Shown here in pieces: positions 25,491 through 35,600 of a stretch of 64,000 nt of DNA (its first letter is position 1; each line of letters opens with the position of its first letter). Source of the DNA: Oscillospiraceae bacterium (GTDB taxonomy: Bacteria; Bacillota; Clostridia; Oscillospirales; SIG627); contig SVTC01000002.1 in assembly GCA_015063985.1 (NCBI GenBank), forward strand, positions 1 to 64,000, read 5' to 3'. The notes under the pieces were generated by a model. That model saw only the letters and a list, made by a program, of their open reading frames with translations. It made no database searches and was not told the DNA's origin. The position numbers and the translations under genes were made by a program.

Positions 25491-26537
25491 ATGAAAAAAC
25501 TGGAATTGAATTACTCGGCATACGCCGATCTGTTCAGGGGACTTGCACTGCTTATGCATTCCGGAGTCACCGTCGGCGACGGTCTGGCCATATTGGCAGA
25601 GGACGAGGAGGACAAGCGCCTATCACGGCTCCTTAGCGATATGTCCGTGTCTATAGAGGCAGGACAGCCCTTTTACGAGGTCCTTTCCGACTCCGGATGC
25701 TTTCCGTCCCACGCTATCGGAATGATCGAGGCAGGAGAGCGTGTGGGAAAGACCGAAGAGACCCTGCACTCTCTTGCCGCCTATTACGAAAGCAGGGACC
25801 GCGATTCAAAAAGCCTGCGCAACGCCTTGATCTATCCCTCTCTGCTCCTTTTAATTATGGTAGCAATAATCGTAATTCTTTTAAGCAAGGTGCTCCCCAT
25901 ATTCGACGAGGTCTACTCCTCCTTCGGAGGAAGCCTTGACGGAATTGCCGGAGCATTGTTATCTGTGGGAAATGCCCTCAATTTTGCTCTTCCGTTTATT
26001 GGTATAGCCGTCGGAGCAATAGTTATCATTACAGCGCTTGTTTTTTTGACACCCGCTGCCTCAAGAGCCATAAAGGGGCTATTCCTCCGCGCCTTTGGCG
26101 ACAGAGGGATCATGAAAAAAATGAACGATTCCCACTTTGCTCAGATCCTATCCGTCACTCTTGCCAGCGGTCTCTCTGTGGAAGAGGGTATAGAGCTGGC
26201 GACAGGCGTGTTCGCCGACCGCCCCGGGGCTGCTTCTCGCTGCCAAAAATGCCTTGAGCTTGTAAAGAACGGCACTGAGCTTTCCTCGGCACTGCTTCAA
26301 GCCCGTATGCTCAGCTCATCGGCGTGTCATTTGCTGGCACTGGGGACCCGTACGGGAAACGCAGATCTGGTTATGGATAAGCTGGCCTCACGATCCGCTG
26401 ACGAGGCACAAGAGGCTCTGACCTCGGCCATTTCCCGCATAGAGCCCGCCATTGTCATCATCACCTGCGTCATGGTCGGCATTATTCTGATATCGGTAAT
26501 GCTTCCTCTCTTAAATATTATGAAAGCGATCGGATAA
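25491..26537 (+). CDS. Type II secretion/type IV pilus inner-membrane platform protein (GspF/PilC family)
   Basis: A 348-residue protein with the duplicated GspF helical domain: first copy about 10-130 (FRGLALLMHSGVTVGDGL, MIEAGERVGKTEETL), second about 215-340 (FAQILSVTLASGLSVEEGIEL, LLALGTRTGNADLVM). Membrane segments lie near 112-135, 160-187 and 315-340. PilC/GspF anchors the pilus motor ATPase and pilin assembly. The standard length is about 400; this one is slightly short at the N-terminus. It is first of the pilus genes and is followed after three bases by a pilin-like gene. Confidence 0.9.
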   Translation: MKKLELNYSAYADLFRGLALLMHSGVTVGDGLAILAEDEEDKRLSRLLSDMSVSIEAGQPFYEVLSDSGCFPSHAIGMIEAGERVGKTEETLHSLAAYYESRDRDSKSLRNALIYPSLLLLIMVAIIVILLSKVLPIFDEVYSSFGGSLDGIAGALLSVGNALNFALPFIGIAVGAIVIITALVFLTPAASRAIKGLFLRAFGDRGIMKKMNDSHFAQILSVTLASGLSVEEGIELATGVFADRPGAASRCQKCLELVKNGTELSSALLQARMLSSSACHLLALGTRTGNADLVMDKLASRSADEAQEALTSAISRIEPAIVIITCVMVGIILISVMLPLLNIMKAIG

Positions 26538-26540
26538 GCT

Positions 26541-26861
26541 ATGAAGCTTAAGAATCTTCAAAAATTCACCGCGTCAATATTTACCGTAACGGTCCTGGCG
26601 ATAGCCCTTTTCTTTTTAAGCGCTTTATCTAACGTAGACAGAGAAAAGGCCCTTGAGGAGAAAAGCCAGCTTGAACAAGCCCTACGCAACGCCGCTGTTT
26701 CCTGTTATGCAATCGAGGGTGCTTACCCACCCTCTGCGGACTACCTTATCGAGAATTACCGTATTGTTATCAACTCCCAACGCTTCACCGTGAAATATGA
26801 GCTTATTTCCTCAAATCTGATGCCCGATATCACGGTGCTTGAAAACAACTATGAAGAATAA
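26541..26861 (+). CDS. Type IV pilin-like membrane protein
   Basis: A 106-residue protein with one N-terminal membrane helix (about 10-32), a helical continuation (EKALEEKSQLEQALRNAAVSCY) and a small C-terminal domain (EGAYPPSADYLIENYRI). The layout is that of a pilin or pseudopilin, with AVSCYAIEGAYPPS recalling pilin-like proteins of Clostridia. No canonical prepilin peptidase site (G/F-T-x-x-E) is present, so processing is uncertain. It lies between GspF and the next pilin-like gene. Confidence 0.7.
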   Translation: MKLKNLQKFTASIFTVTVLAIALFFLSALSNVDREKALEEKSQLEQALRNAAVSCYAIEGAYPPSADYLIENYRIVINSQRFTVKYELISSNLMPDITVLENNYEE

Positions 26862-27360
26862 AACAAAAGGCATCGACGTAAGCTCTGTGGCACCGTTTTT
26901 TCTCTTTGCTATATTTGCAATATGCGTAGTATCCGTCCTTTTTACGGGAGCAGGTCTTTACCGTCAACAGATTCAAAGAGATCAAAACGGCTATAACGAA
27001 AGAACTGTCTCCCAATACATAACAACGCGCATACGCCAGGGCGACAAACTCAACTCCTTTTTTATCGGCGATCTGCAAAGCAAGACGCCGGCAGAAAGCG
27101 GCAACACCTTTTTTTACCGCGAAAGCATAAACGGAGTGGATTATTATACCTGCATCTACTGCTGCGAGGGATATCTTTACGAGCTTTTTACCGCCGCAGA
27201 TGCCGAGCTTGATCCATCTGCAGGTGAACGGATCGCAAAGCTACAAAGCCTGAGCTTTTCCGCCGACGGCCGAATTCTAAACGTTTCCATCGTCCACGAA
27301 AACGGACTCGATCAAAGGCTTAGTCTGTGCCTGCGCTCACTGCAGGAGGGATTAAAATGA
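26851..27360 (+). CDS. DUF4860-like pilus-operon protein
   Basis: A 169-residue protein with one N-terminal membrane helix (about 13-33), followed by an exported domain (YNERTVSQYITTRIRQGD, then YYTCIYCCEGYLYELF and a C-terminal IVHENG). It resembles the DUF4860 family found in Firmicutes pilus operons (from memory). The ATG at 26851 overlaps the end of the previous gene by 11 bases; an in-frame TTG at 26839 is less likely. A minor pilin role is inferred from position. Confidence 0.65.
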   Translation: MKNKTKGIDVSSVAPFFLFAIFAICVVSVLFTGAGLYRQQIQRDQNGYNERTVSQYITTRIRQGDKLNSFFIGDLQSKTPAESGNTFFYRESINGVDYYTCIYCCEGYLYELFTAADAELDPSAGERIAKLQSLSFSADGRILNVSIVHENGLDQRLSLCLRSLQEGLK

Positions 27361-27770
27361 AAAACAAGGCCTTTCTCTCGATCATTGAACAGCTTGTTAT
27401 GCTTCTTGTCTTTACTCTTGCCGCCGCGATCTGCCTTCAGGGCTTTTTTACCGCAAATAAAATATCTCAAACAAGAGACGTTCTTGATAAAGCGGTCTTT
27501 TCCGCACAGACTGCTGCCGAGATCTTAAAAAGCACAAAAGGCAATTTTTCTTATGCCGCCTCCGCTCTTTCGGGAAGCTATGAGGAAAACACACTGACCG
27601 TTTACTATGACGCCCAAGGCAAAGCGGTGCACGGCGAGGACTTTTGCTACAAGCTGACGGCAAAAAAGCTCCCGGCAAAAGAGCTTTGCCAAAGCGCTAT
27701 AATAAGCCTTACAAGCGACTCCGATACTATCTTTGAGCTGGAAGTCACTTGGCAAAGGAGGCCGCAATGA
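27357..27770 (+). CDS. Pilin-like type IV pilus operon protein
   Basis: A 137-residue protein starting at the ATG that overlaps the previous stop (ATGA). One hydrophobic helix (about 8-32, IIEQLVMLLVFTLAAAICLQGFF) is followed by a helical stem and a small exported domain. MKNKAFLSIIEQL has Glu near the start of the hydrophobic segment, as pilins do at position 5, but no clear Gly cleavage site. Minor pilin is the best guess. Confidence 0.65.
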   Translation: MKNKAFLSIIEQLVMLLVFTLAAAICLQGFFTANKISQTRDVLDKAVFSAQTAAEILKSTKGNFSYAASALSGSYEENTLTVYYDAQGKAVHGEDFCYKLTAKKLPAKELCQSAIISLTSDSDTIFELEVTWQRRPQ

Positions 27771-28120
27771 AAAACCGAATTCCCCCCTCTATGTTTGGGG
27801 CAAGCTCTCTGTTGGTGGTATTCGCGGTGCTTTGTCTTACGGTATTTTGCCTTTTAACGATCGGCACTGCAAGATCCGAGCTCAAACTGTCCGAGGTATC
27901 GGCAGAAGCGATAACAAACTACTACAAAGCGGATTCACAGGCGGAAAATATCTTTTCTCAGCTTCGAAGCGGCAATATACCCGAGGAAGTAAAAGTGGAA
28001 GGTAACACCTATTCATATTCATGCTCTATCTCTTCTACTCTCGATCTGTACGTGGAGGTACAGCTTAACAACAGCAGTTGGGAAGTTATTTGCTGGCAAC
28101 CGATTTCTTCAATGCGCTGA
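27767..28120 (+). CDS. Pilin-like type IV pilus operon protein
   Basis: A 117-residue protein starting at the ATG overlapping the previous stop (ATGA). It has a hydrophobic segment at about 13-36 (LLVVFAVLCLTVFCLLTIG) and an exported C-terminus ending in NSSWEVICWQPI. It is arranged like its two neighbours and probably another minor pilin or pilus-associated protein. Family not recognised. Confidence 0.6.
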   Translation: MKNRIPPSMFGASSLLVVFAVLCLTVFCLLTIGTARSELKLSEVSAEAITNYYKADSQAENIFSQLRSGNIPEEVKVEGNTYSYSCSISSTLDLYVEVQLNNSSWEVICWQPISSMR

Positions 28121-28139
28121 TCCCGAAAGGAATGTTAAA

Positions 28140-29198
28140 ATGTCTGATTTAAACAATTATCTTGAACAAGCCGTAAACGACGGAGCATCCGATCTTTTCA
28201 TCATTGCCGGAGGTCCGGTAAGCGAAAAGCTTGACGGTCATATCCACCGCATCGGCACACAAAGACTGCTCCCACCGGATACAGAGGTCTTGATACGCGA
28301 GATCTACGAGCTGGCGGGAAGATCGATAGACCGTTATCTGGAAAGCGGTGACGACGATTTTTCCTTTGCAAAGCCCGGTCTCGCCAGATTCAGAGTCAAT
28401 GCCTACAAGCAGCGCAATTCCCTTGCCGCAGTTGTACGCGTGGTATCCTTTGACATCCCGGACTATAAAAGCATACACATTCCGTCACAGGTAATGGATC
28501 TTGCAGACGTAACAAGCGGTATGATCCTATTTACCGGAACCGCCGGCAGCGGAAAATCCACCACTCAGGCATGCATTATAGACCGGATCAACCAAACTCG
28601 CGACTGTCACATTATCACTCTCGAGGATCCAATAGAGTACCTCCATAAAAATCAAAAAAGCATAGTGAGTCAACGCGAGATCGCCATAGACACCGTCGAC
28701 TACCTCTCCGCTCTGCGCTCTTGTCTGAGGCAGGCTCCCGACGTTATACTTTTGGGAGAAATGCGTGATCCCGAGACCATACGCACCGCCATTACCGCGG
28801 CAGAAACGGGACATACGGTCATTGCCACCATGCATACCAAGGGAGCGGTAAACGCTATAGACCGCGTTATTGATAATTTTCCCGGAGAACAGCAAGCCCA
28901 GATCAGATTCCAGCTGGCAATGGTGCTCCGAACCGTAGTTTCTCAGCAGATGCTGCCCGACGTTTCCGGAAATATAGTACCTGCCTTTGAGCTTATGCAC
29001 GTCAACACGGCGATCAGGGGAATGATAAGAGATAACAAAAACCACCAGATCGAAAATGCTATTATCGCCGGTCGCTCCGAAGGAATGATAACTATGGATA
29101 ATTCTCTTCTTGACCTTTACAACAAGGGCGTCATTTCAAGGACAGTGGCTATGAGTTATTCAAATAATCCCGAACAGCTATCCAAGCACTTAAATTGA
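28140..29198 (+). CDS. pilT: Type IV pilus retraction ATPase PilT
   Basis: A 352-residue cytoplasmic hexameric ATPase that disassembles pili. Walker A GTAGSGKST is at 133-141, the Asp box follows as HIITLEDPIEY, Walker B is VILLGEMRDPETI and the His box is GHTVIATMHT. Length matches PilT (about 345-370) rather than the longer extension ATPase PilB, and no PilB or prepilin peptidase is in the window. AAAGGAA precedes the ATG. The last gene of the pilus operon, followed by a strong terminator. Confidence 0.9.
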   Translation: MSDLNNYLEQAVNDGASDLFIIAGGPVSEKLDGHIHRIGTQRLLPPDTEVLIREIYELAGRSIDRYLESGDDDFSFAKPGLARFRVNAYKQRNSLAAVVRVVSFDIPDYKSIHIPSQVMDLADVTSGMILFTGTAGSGKSTTQACIIDRINQTRDCHIITLEDPIEYLHKNQKSIVSQREIAIDTVDYLSALRSCLRQAPDVILLGEMRDPETIRTAITAAETGHTVIATMHTKGAVNAIDRVIDNFPGEQQAQIRFQLAMVLRTVVSQQMLPDVSGNIVPAFELMHVNTAIRGMIRDNKNHQIENAIIAGRSEGMITMDNSLLDLYNKGVISRTVAMSYSNNPEQLSKHLN

Positions 29199-29210
29199 CC
29201 TGATACAGCA

Positions 29211-29240
29211 AAAGTCCCGTGCTCAATGCACGGGACTTTA
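29211..29240. terminator. Strong terminator between the pilus operon and the adhesin gene
   Basis: aaagtcccgtgc (29211-29222) pairs exactly with gcacgggacttt (29228-29239). T-rich flanks on both sides allow it to serve both converging genes. Confidence 0.85.
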
Positions 29241-29246
29241 TTTTAT

Positions 29247-30000
29247 TCTATCAGTCGTTCTTGCTTCTCTTAACGGTAAGAGTAATGCTGAACACGATCA
29301 ACGTGCATACAATAGCAATAACAGCCGCGTTTGTATTGTCTCCTGTTTCGGGAGAGCTCTCGGGAGCATCGCCCAAGGGAGGAAGCTCGTCGGGGATCTC
29401 TACCAGAGTCTCGTTATAGAACTCGATCTCGCCCTCGTGCACCTCTTGATCCTTGCTGATCTCTACAGCAGCCTCAAGGCTCTCTCCTGCCTTTGTTATT
29501 GTTACTGTAACGGTATATTCGCTCTCATCATAATCGATAAGCTCGTCACTTCCCGCTACTTCCTTTACACTGTACTTATATACGCCCTCGGCACTGTAAG
29601 CGATAGCCGCAAATCCAAATCTTCCGTCAGCTCCGCTCTTTACCGTCTCCAATACCTTTCCGTTCTCATCCGCAAGGATGAATTCGAAGCCCTCTGCCTC
29701 ATCGCCGTCAAGATACTTGATACCGCTGAGAGTTACCTCTGTTCCGGCAACGTGAGTGTTGATCACGTTGTAGCCGTCATACACCGTGGTGTAGCCCTCT
29801 ACCGCTTCCTCGGACACGGAGTACACTATCTCCTTGCCGTATGCATATTTAGGAAGGTTCTCAAAGCTGTACCTCCAGCCGTCTGCCTCGGTGACCTCGA
29901 TGCTATCGATCTCGGTCGAATCCGCATAAAGCTTGATGGTAATGCTCTCGGGACGGATCCCGTCCTTATCGTTTGCGTCGATCCAGGTCTTTTCGCCGGA
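29247..30000. repeat. Direct repeat, copy 1 (adhesin 3' end)
   Basis: About 750 bp near-identical to 31941-32694, offset by 2694 bp with no indel seen. It covers the 3' ends of both adhesin genes (one Cna_B repeat, the FctA-like domain and the sorting signal). Only scattered substitutions were noticed. Confidence 0.9.
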
Positions 30001-31737
30001 TACAGTGATGGGAGCCTCGTCTGCAATAACGTTGGGAACTATGATAACGACCTCGTGATCTCCTCCGTCGTTATCCTCATACTTGGCAGTGGTATTACCG
30101 TTGGAGGGAAGATCCTTGTCGTACACAAAGCCGGGCTCCTCGGTGTTTACAAACACCTCGTACTGAAGCTTGTAAACGTCGTTGCGCATAAGGGGACCGT
30201 CCTTGATGTTCCAGATTATGCGGTGGATCGGGCCGTCTGTATTTCCCACGACCTCGGGACCGCCCGCTTCATACTCTGACTCGGATACAAGATCTACAAT
30301 GACAGGCGCCTTTTCAGCACACAGTGCCTCGCCAACCCACTTATAAACGTAAGAGCTGTAATTGCCATCCGCATCCTTGGGGCTGTTATCAGGATCGAAT
30401 TCAGCCACTACGTTTCCAAAAACGTCAACGACCTTTACTGTCTCGGGATCGAGAATTACCCACTTGCTCATATAGTCTACCACGACCACGTCGTTATAGG
30501 GAGTTATTACAAGCTCCTTAAGGGAGGTCTGTATGCTTTGGCTGAGATTGGAAATGTCGCCTGCGGGAACGTGATGCACGTTATCCTCCCCGACGTTCTT
30601 CATCCAATCTGCTCTGGTATCGTTAGCATACTGCACAAGGAACATCTCCTTGGCATACTCTGCGGTAATTTTAGCTGCATCTATTGCACACTGCTTGTTA
30701 ATGGGCTTGGATCCCATTACCGGGGAGCACGTGCTTGCCGTGTAGTAGAAGGCATCGTCACAACGGGTATTATTTGCAAGTCTGTAGTCAACAAAGGCCT
30801 TTTCAACGGTGTATATAGTGTGAGAATCCTTCTTGTCAAGACCTGCGAACTCGAACACGCTTTCAAATACATCAATAGCCCAAAGCTGAGCCTGAGTCTT
30901 GCCGTTTTCGCTCTTTGCATTAAAATATGCCTTTACTGCATTGTAAGCTTCCTTGTCATAGGACTGAACCTTACCCTTGTCATTAAGAACTATACTATCC
31001 ACGTACTTGGTATAAAGAGCCTTAAGATCTTCAAGATCATCTCCGAAAAGCTTCTTGAAGGAATCGGAAGCATTGACCCCATCAACTATATTCGAAAGCT
31101 CGATCTCGGCTGCAGTGGCTGCATAGGAAGCACTGAGGTTATTAACGTAATCAAACCACACAACGGACTTGTTGTTGACGTTGACTCCGCCGTCGGTAAC
31201 GTAAATAACGAATGAATCGCCAAGAGTATCGTCGTGAGCCTTAATATAATTGGTTATTCCGTCGAAGCCGCCGGCACAGTTGGTAGCGGAACGTCCGTAC
31301 AGAAGGTTGCCCTGATACTGAGAAAGGATCTCTGTAAGCTCTTCAACGCTTTTTACGTGGCCTTCAACCACTGTGGGGCTCATTCCGAATGCCATCAGTG
31401 TGAGCTGAGTGTTTCCGGTTCCGTCAAGGAAGGCGTTTCCAACCTCAATGATGGCATCGCGCATTGCCGCCCATTCCTCATCAACGGAATAAGAGCCGTC
31501 GACCATTACGATGACTTCATCGTGGATCTTGATATCATCGCCGCCGGGCACCTTTACGCTTACCTGAAACTTGTTGTTACCAAGCTTTTCGGTGGTTTTA
31601 TCGCACTTTAAATCGCTTTCGTTAACGCCAACGATAATACCGGTATTATCATCAGCAAATACCGCAGGAGCCGCAACGCCGATCAGCATTGTGAGCGCCA
31701 GCACTAAAGATAAAAGATTTTTAAAAGTTCTATTCAT
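29251..31737 (-). CDS. Cell-wall-anchored VWA/Cna_B adhesin or pilin subunit
   Basis: An 828-residue surface protein. It has a signal peptide (1-29, ending AVFA), a VWA domain with an intact MIDAS (DGSYS, Asp80-Ser82-Ser84; YVTDGG later), a beta-rich middle, a Cna_B repeat (GEKTWIDANDKDGIRPESI .. YSVSEEAVEGYTT), an FctA/Spy0128-like isopeptide domain (GTEVTLSGIKYLDGD .. DYDESEYTV) and a SPETGD sorting signal with hydrophobic tail and basic end. The start is ATG 31737 with AAGGAG upstream; a longer in-frame extension to 31938 would destroy the signal peptide. It probably binds host or matrix ligands through the VWA domain, perhaps as a pilus tip. No sortase is in the window. The last 250 residues nearly duplicate those of the upstream adhesin. 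Confidence 0.9.
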   Translation of the reverse strand: MNRTFKNLLSLVLALTMLIGVAAPAVFADDNTGIIVGVNESDLKCDKTTEKLGNNKFQVSVKVPGGDDIKIHDEVIVMVDGSYSVDEEWAAMRDAIIEVGNAFLDGTGNTQLTLMAFGMSPTVVEGHVKSVEELTEILSQYQGNLLYGRSATNCAGGFDGITNYIKAHDDTLGDSFVIYVTDGGVNVNNKSVVWFDYVNNLSASYAATAAEIELSNIVDGVNASDSFKKLFGDDLEDLKALYTKYVDSIVLNDKGKVQSYDKEAYNAVKAYFNAKSENGKTQAQLWAIDVFESVFEFAGLDKKDSHTIYTVEKAFVDYRLANNTRCDDAFYYTASTCSPVMGSKPINKQCAIDAAKITAEYAKEMFLVQYANDTRADWMKNVGEDNVHHVPAGDISNLSQSIQTSLKELVITPYNDVVVVDYMSKWVILDPETVKVVDVFGNVVAEFDPDNSPKDADGNYSSYVYKWVGEALCAEKAPVIVDLVSESEYEAGGPEVVGNTDGPIHRIIWNIKDGPLMRNDVYKLQYEVFVNTEEPGFVYDKDLPSNGNTTAKYEDNDGGDHEVVIIVPNVIADEAPITVSGEKTWIDANDKDGIRPESITIKLYADSTEIDSIEVTEADGWRYSFENLPKYAYGKEIVYSVSEEAVEGYTTVYDGYNVINTHVAGTEVTLSGIKYLDGDEAEGFEFILADENGKVLETVKSGADGRFGFAAIAYSAEGVYKYSVKEVAGSDELIDYDESEYTVTVTITKAGESLEAAVEISKDQEVHEGEIEFYNETLVEIPDELPPLGDAPESSPETGDNTNAAVIAIVCTLIVFSITLTVKRSKND

Positions 31738-31806
31738 TGTTACTCTCCTTTTCTGAACGAACTGAATCTGACATAAATTGTTTATACTCTTCTTGTCTGC
31801 GTGCAT

Positions 31807-31840
31807 AGTATATAATACGACAGTCACAAAAACGGTTGCA
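31807..31840 (-). promoter_or_regulatory. Promoter with TGTAAC-type direct repeats (site 2)
   Basis: On the minus strand TGCAACCG (31840-31833) and TGTGACTG (31828-31821) start 12 nt apart. The second starts 16 nt before a TATACT -10 (31812-31807). It drives the 828-residue adhesin, with a leader of about 60 nt. Confidence 0.6.
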
Positions 31841-31893
31841 TTTTTGACGTTTTTGGATTTTTTTAAAAATTTTTTGAGACTTTTTAAACAGAA

Positions 31894-31926
31894 CACCCCT
31901 TGAAGGATTACTCCTCCAAGGGGTGA
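31894..31926 (-). terminator. Terminator of the large adhesin gene
   Basis: cacccctt (31894-31901) pairs with aaggggtg (31918-31925), with an aagga/tcctc inner extension, just after the stop of the 1383-residue adhesin. The two adhesins are therefore separate transcripts. Confidence 0.7.
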
Positions 31927-31940
31927 TTGATACTTCACGT

Positions 31941-32694
31941 TCTATCAGTCGTTCTTGCTTCTCTTAACGGTAAGAGTAATGCTGAACACGATCAACGTGC
32001 ATACGATAGCAATAACGGCCGCGTTTGTATTATCTCCTGTTTCGGGAGAGATCTCGGGAACATCGCCCAAGGGAGGAAGCTCGTCGGGGATCTCTACCAG
32101 AGTCTCGTTATAGAACTCGATCTCGCCCTCGTACACCTCTTGATCCTTGCTGATCTCTACAGCAGCCTCAAGGCTCTCTCCTGCCTTTGTTATTGTTACT
32201 GTAACGGTATATTCGCTCTCGTCATAATCGATAAGCTCGTCACTTCCCGCTACTTCCTTTACACTGTACTTATATACGCCCTCGGCACTGTAAGCGATAG
32301 CCGCAAATCCAAATCTTCCGTCAGCTCCGCTCTTTACCGTCTCCAATACCTTTCCGTTCTCATCCGCAAGGATGAATTCGAAGCCCTCTGCCTCATCGCC
32401 GTCAAGATACTTGATGCCGCTGAGAGTTACCTCTGTTCCGGCAACGTGAGTGTTGATCACGTTGTAGCCGTCGTACACCGTGGTGTAGCCGTCAACACTT
32501 ACCTCGGACACGGAGTACACTATCTCCTTGCCGTTCTCATACTTGGGAAGGTTCTCAAAGCTGTACCTCCAGCCGTCTGCCTCGGTGACCTCGATGCTAT
32601 CGATCTCGGTCGCACCTGCATAAAGCTTGATGGTAATGCTCTCGGGACGGATTCCGTCCTGATTGTCAGCATCGTTCCAGGTCTTTTCGCCGGA
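31941..32694. repeat. Direct repeat, copy 2 (adhesin 3' end)
   Basis: Partner of the repeat at 29247-30000. Gene conversion or recent duplication is likely, because the upstream parts of the two genes are unrelated. Confidence 0.9.
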
Positions 32695-35600
32695 TACCTC
32701 CACGGTCTCGGGTGTGTGGGTGTTGACAATGGTGTAGCCATCGTACACCGTGGTATAGCCGTCAACACTTACCTCGGAGATGGTGTATATTATCTCCTTG
32801 CCGTTCTCATACTTGGGGATGTTTTCGAAGGTGTACTTCCAGCCATCCGCCTCGGTGACCTCGAGACTTGCAACCTTGTTTCCGTTTGCCAAAAGGTTAA
32901 CGGTAATGCTCTCGGGACGGATTCCGTCCTGATTGTCGGCATCGTTCCAGGTCTTTTCGCCGGAAATAACAACTGTTTCGGGATTGTTTGTTACTATAAG
33001 AGTCTGCTCTGTCTTGGTATAGGTCTTTTCGTAATGCTTGCTTTCCTCAACCTCAAAGCTGAAGCTGAAGGACTTGGTAATATCGGCGATATGAGTACCC
33101 TCCGCAATGCCTACCAGAGTCTGAACCTTATCAATGCCGTCGTGCGCCAGGAAGATGTAAACGCCATTCTCCAGGTTCTGGACACCATCAACGCGAACGG
33201 TGAAGTTCGTATTCATATTTTCGGGAAGCTCAATGTTCTCGATAACGTAACGGCCGTCCTTGATCGCAACGTACTCATAGGTTTTGCCCTCGGTATTCTC
33301 ACCTGCCAGGCGTCTGGTGACCACAACAGGATCACCGTTTGCGTCTGTGTAGCTCAGATGGATCAGCAGATCATCCTGGGCATTGGGGGTGTAATCCAGT
33401 TCAAAGCCAAGATCTGCCAGATAGACGTCGTTTTGGGCATCTGCCACCTTATTCTTGATATTGAGTACCATATTATCGGCAAATGTGTACTCGTTCAGAA
33501 CTGCGGTAGAAGACTTTTCCTCGTTCAGGTTAATGAGCCAGTTATACAAAGCGGACATTCTCGCCATACCGGCAACGTCGTCGCCATGATTTTTATGCTT
33601 GGTTCCTCTGTTGCTGTTACCGTAGGTTACGTTACCCACCAGGTAGCCGTCTCTGCCGTCCTGTACACCAAGGCAACCGTTGGAATATGCCCAGATCGCA
33701 GCCTGCGTCATATCCATTGCCTCGCCGCTGGTCAGTCCGTTGAGGATCTCTTCTGTCAGTGTTACGGTTTCCGCAACGTTTTTGCCGTCTTTATTCTTGT
33801 AGGTGATCTCGACCTGAGTATCGATCTCACCGTTCTTCAGAGCGGCAACAAGCTTCTCCTTGAGCTGTGCAAGACTTCCGTTTCCGGATGCGGTTCCCCA
33901 GTATCCGTTTGTCACAATGTTACGGATGTGTTTTTCAGCTTCCTCTGAAGCAAAGTAATCAACGTCCTCAAGATTGTTGAGGGAGTACCAGCTTCCGTCA
34001 GGAGTAGGCATACCCAGATCGAGGCAGTATACGTACACAGTATTACCTGCCGCGTCCTTCAGGAACGCCTGAGCAGCTGTAGTACCGGTTGCTTGGTCAA
34101 AATCAGCGCCAATATCCGTGGTAGGAACGCCGTCTACAGTCAAGAGCTGGTCGACCTTCGAGGTCACCTTGCGCAGCTCCTTAATAACGTACTGTCCGTT
34201 CTCGTCCTTCTCGTCTTCGTAAACAACATAGATCCTGCTGATGTAATTGTAGCTCTGCTGACCCGCGCCGGCCAGCTGATAGGAATAACCCTCGGGCGCC
34301 GTTCCGGTTACTACCACGCTTTCGGGATCGTCCCAATATCCGCCCTCAAGATCGTCTGCATTATCCAGATTCTTCTCGGGCATAACTGAAGTCAGAGCGC
34401 CGTGGGTGCCGGAAACAGTGGTTTCGATCTCGGTAGCGGTGCCGGATGCATCACGCACGATGATAACAAAATCGCTGTCATCGCCGAACTTTTCAAAGAT
34501 ATGAGCCTCAGTGGTCTCTCCGGGGATGATTTCGAGCTCAAGGAAAGGAACGTCTTCGTTTTCTGCTACGTCCACATCCTTTTCAACTACTACCTCATAA
34601 GAGTCGCCGTCTTCAACCTCAACATAGTCTCCCTCGGTTACACTGATGTATCCGTTTTCGTCAACTGTAAATTCTATAGGACCGTTGGGATCAAGGTAGC
34701 CGAAGGGAACCTTGGTCTCCTCGAGAACGTAGCTTCCGGGAAGAATATCCTCAACCAGCAGCTCGCCCTTTGCATCTACGGAATAAGCACCGATCTTCAG
34801 AAGTCCGTTTTCACCCTTGGTGTACAGAGTGAATTCCGCGCCGCTGAGAGGCTTTCCGTCAGCATCGACCTTGCGAAGCTTAAGGCTTGTGGAAATACCC
34901 TCGATCTCGGGGATCTCGATCTCTTTTTCGCAATGTACCGGTGTCATACCCGCAGCAACACCGATAAGGTTCTGAGATACCTCACGGCTGGTGGCAATAC
35001 CGTCACCGTTTACGTCCTGAGGTCTGGGGGCATAGAAGTATACGCCCTTGTTAAGAAGCTGTTCGCCGGAAAGCGTAGCCTTGATAACTTCGCCGGGCTT
35101 TGCCTCAACTGCAAAAATGTATTCGTTCACTCCGGAAACGACCTTCTCCGAAGCAAGCTCCTTGCCGTCAACTGTGATATCGATAGCAAGATCGTCGCCT
35201 TCTCTTCCGCTGTGATTCAGCTCAACCTTGAGCAACACCGTATAAACGCCTTCCTTTGTAAACACGGGGTTGGAATCCAGAATCTCAAGACTGCTTACAA
35301 CCGTATTTCCAACGTCGGAGTGAACCGACTCCAGTGCAAGAAGATAATCAACAAGAGAATCAATACGCTTTCCTACTTCTTCGTAGGTCTTAAATACTCT
35401 CTTTCCGGAAACGTCAAGCCCGGCCAGATCGCTTACGTCGTGAAGGGGTTCGCCCCACTGAAGGTTGTCTGTAACTCTGTAGGATTTACAGTATCTGAGG
35501 ACCTCGCCGTTAGCACAAGCCCAAATAGCAGTCTGAACAGCTGCAATAACCTCGCCGACCTTAAGATCGTCAGCTCCCTCGAAGCCATTCTTCTTCAGCT

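Noticed and set aside
31738-31938. Longer N-terminus for the 828-residue adhesin
   Set aside because: It would bury the signal peptide and run through the promoter at 31807-31840; AAGGAG lies just before the ATG at 31737.
31927-33948. 673-codon plus-strand frame opposite the large adhesin
   Set aside because: Antisense of an obvious secreted adhesin; no ribosome site, and its composition follows the opposite strand. The same holds for 34402-35619 and 29437-30279.
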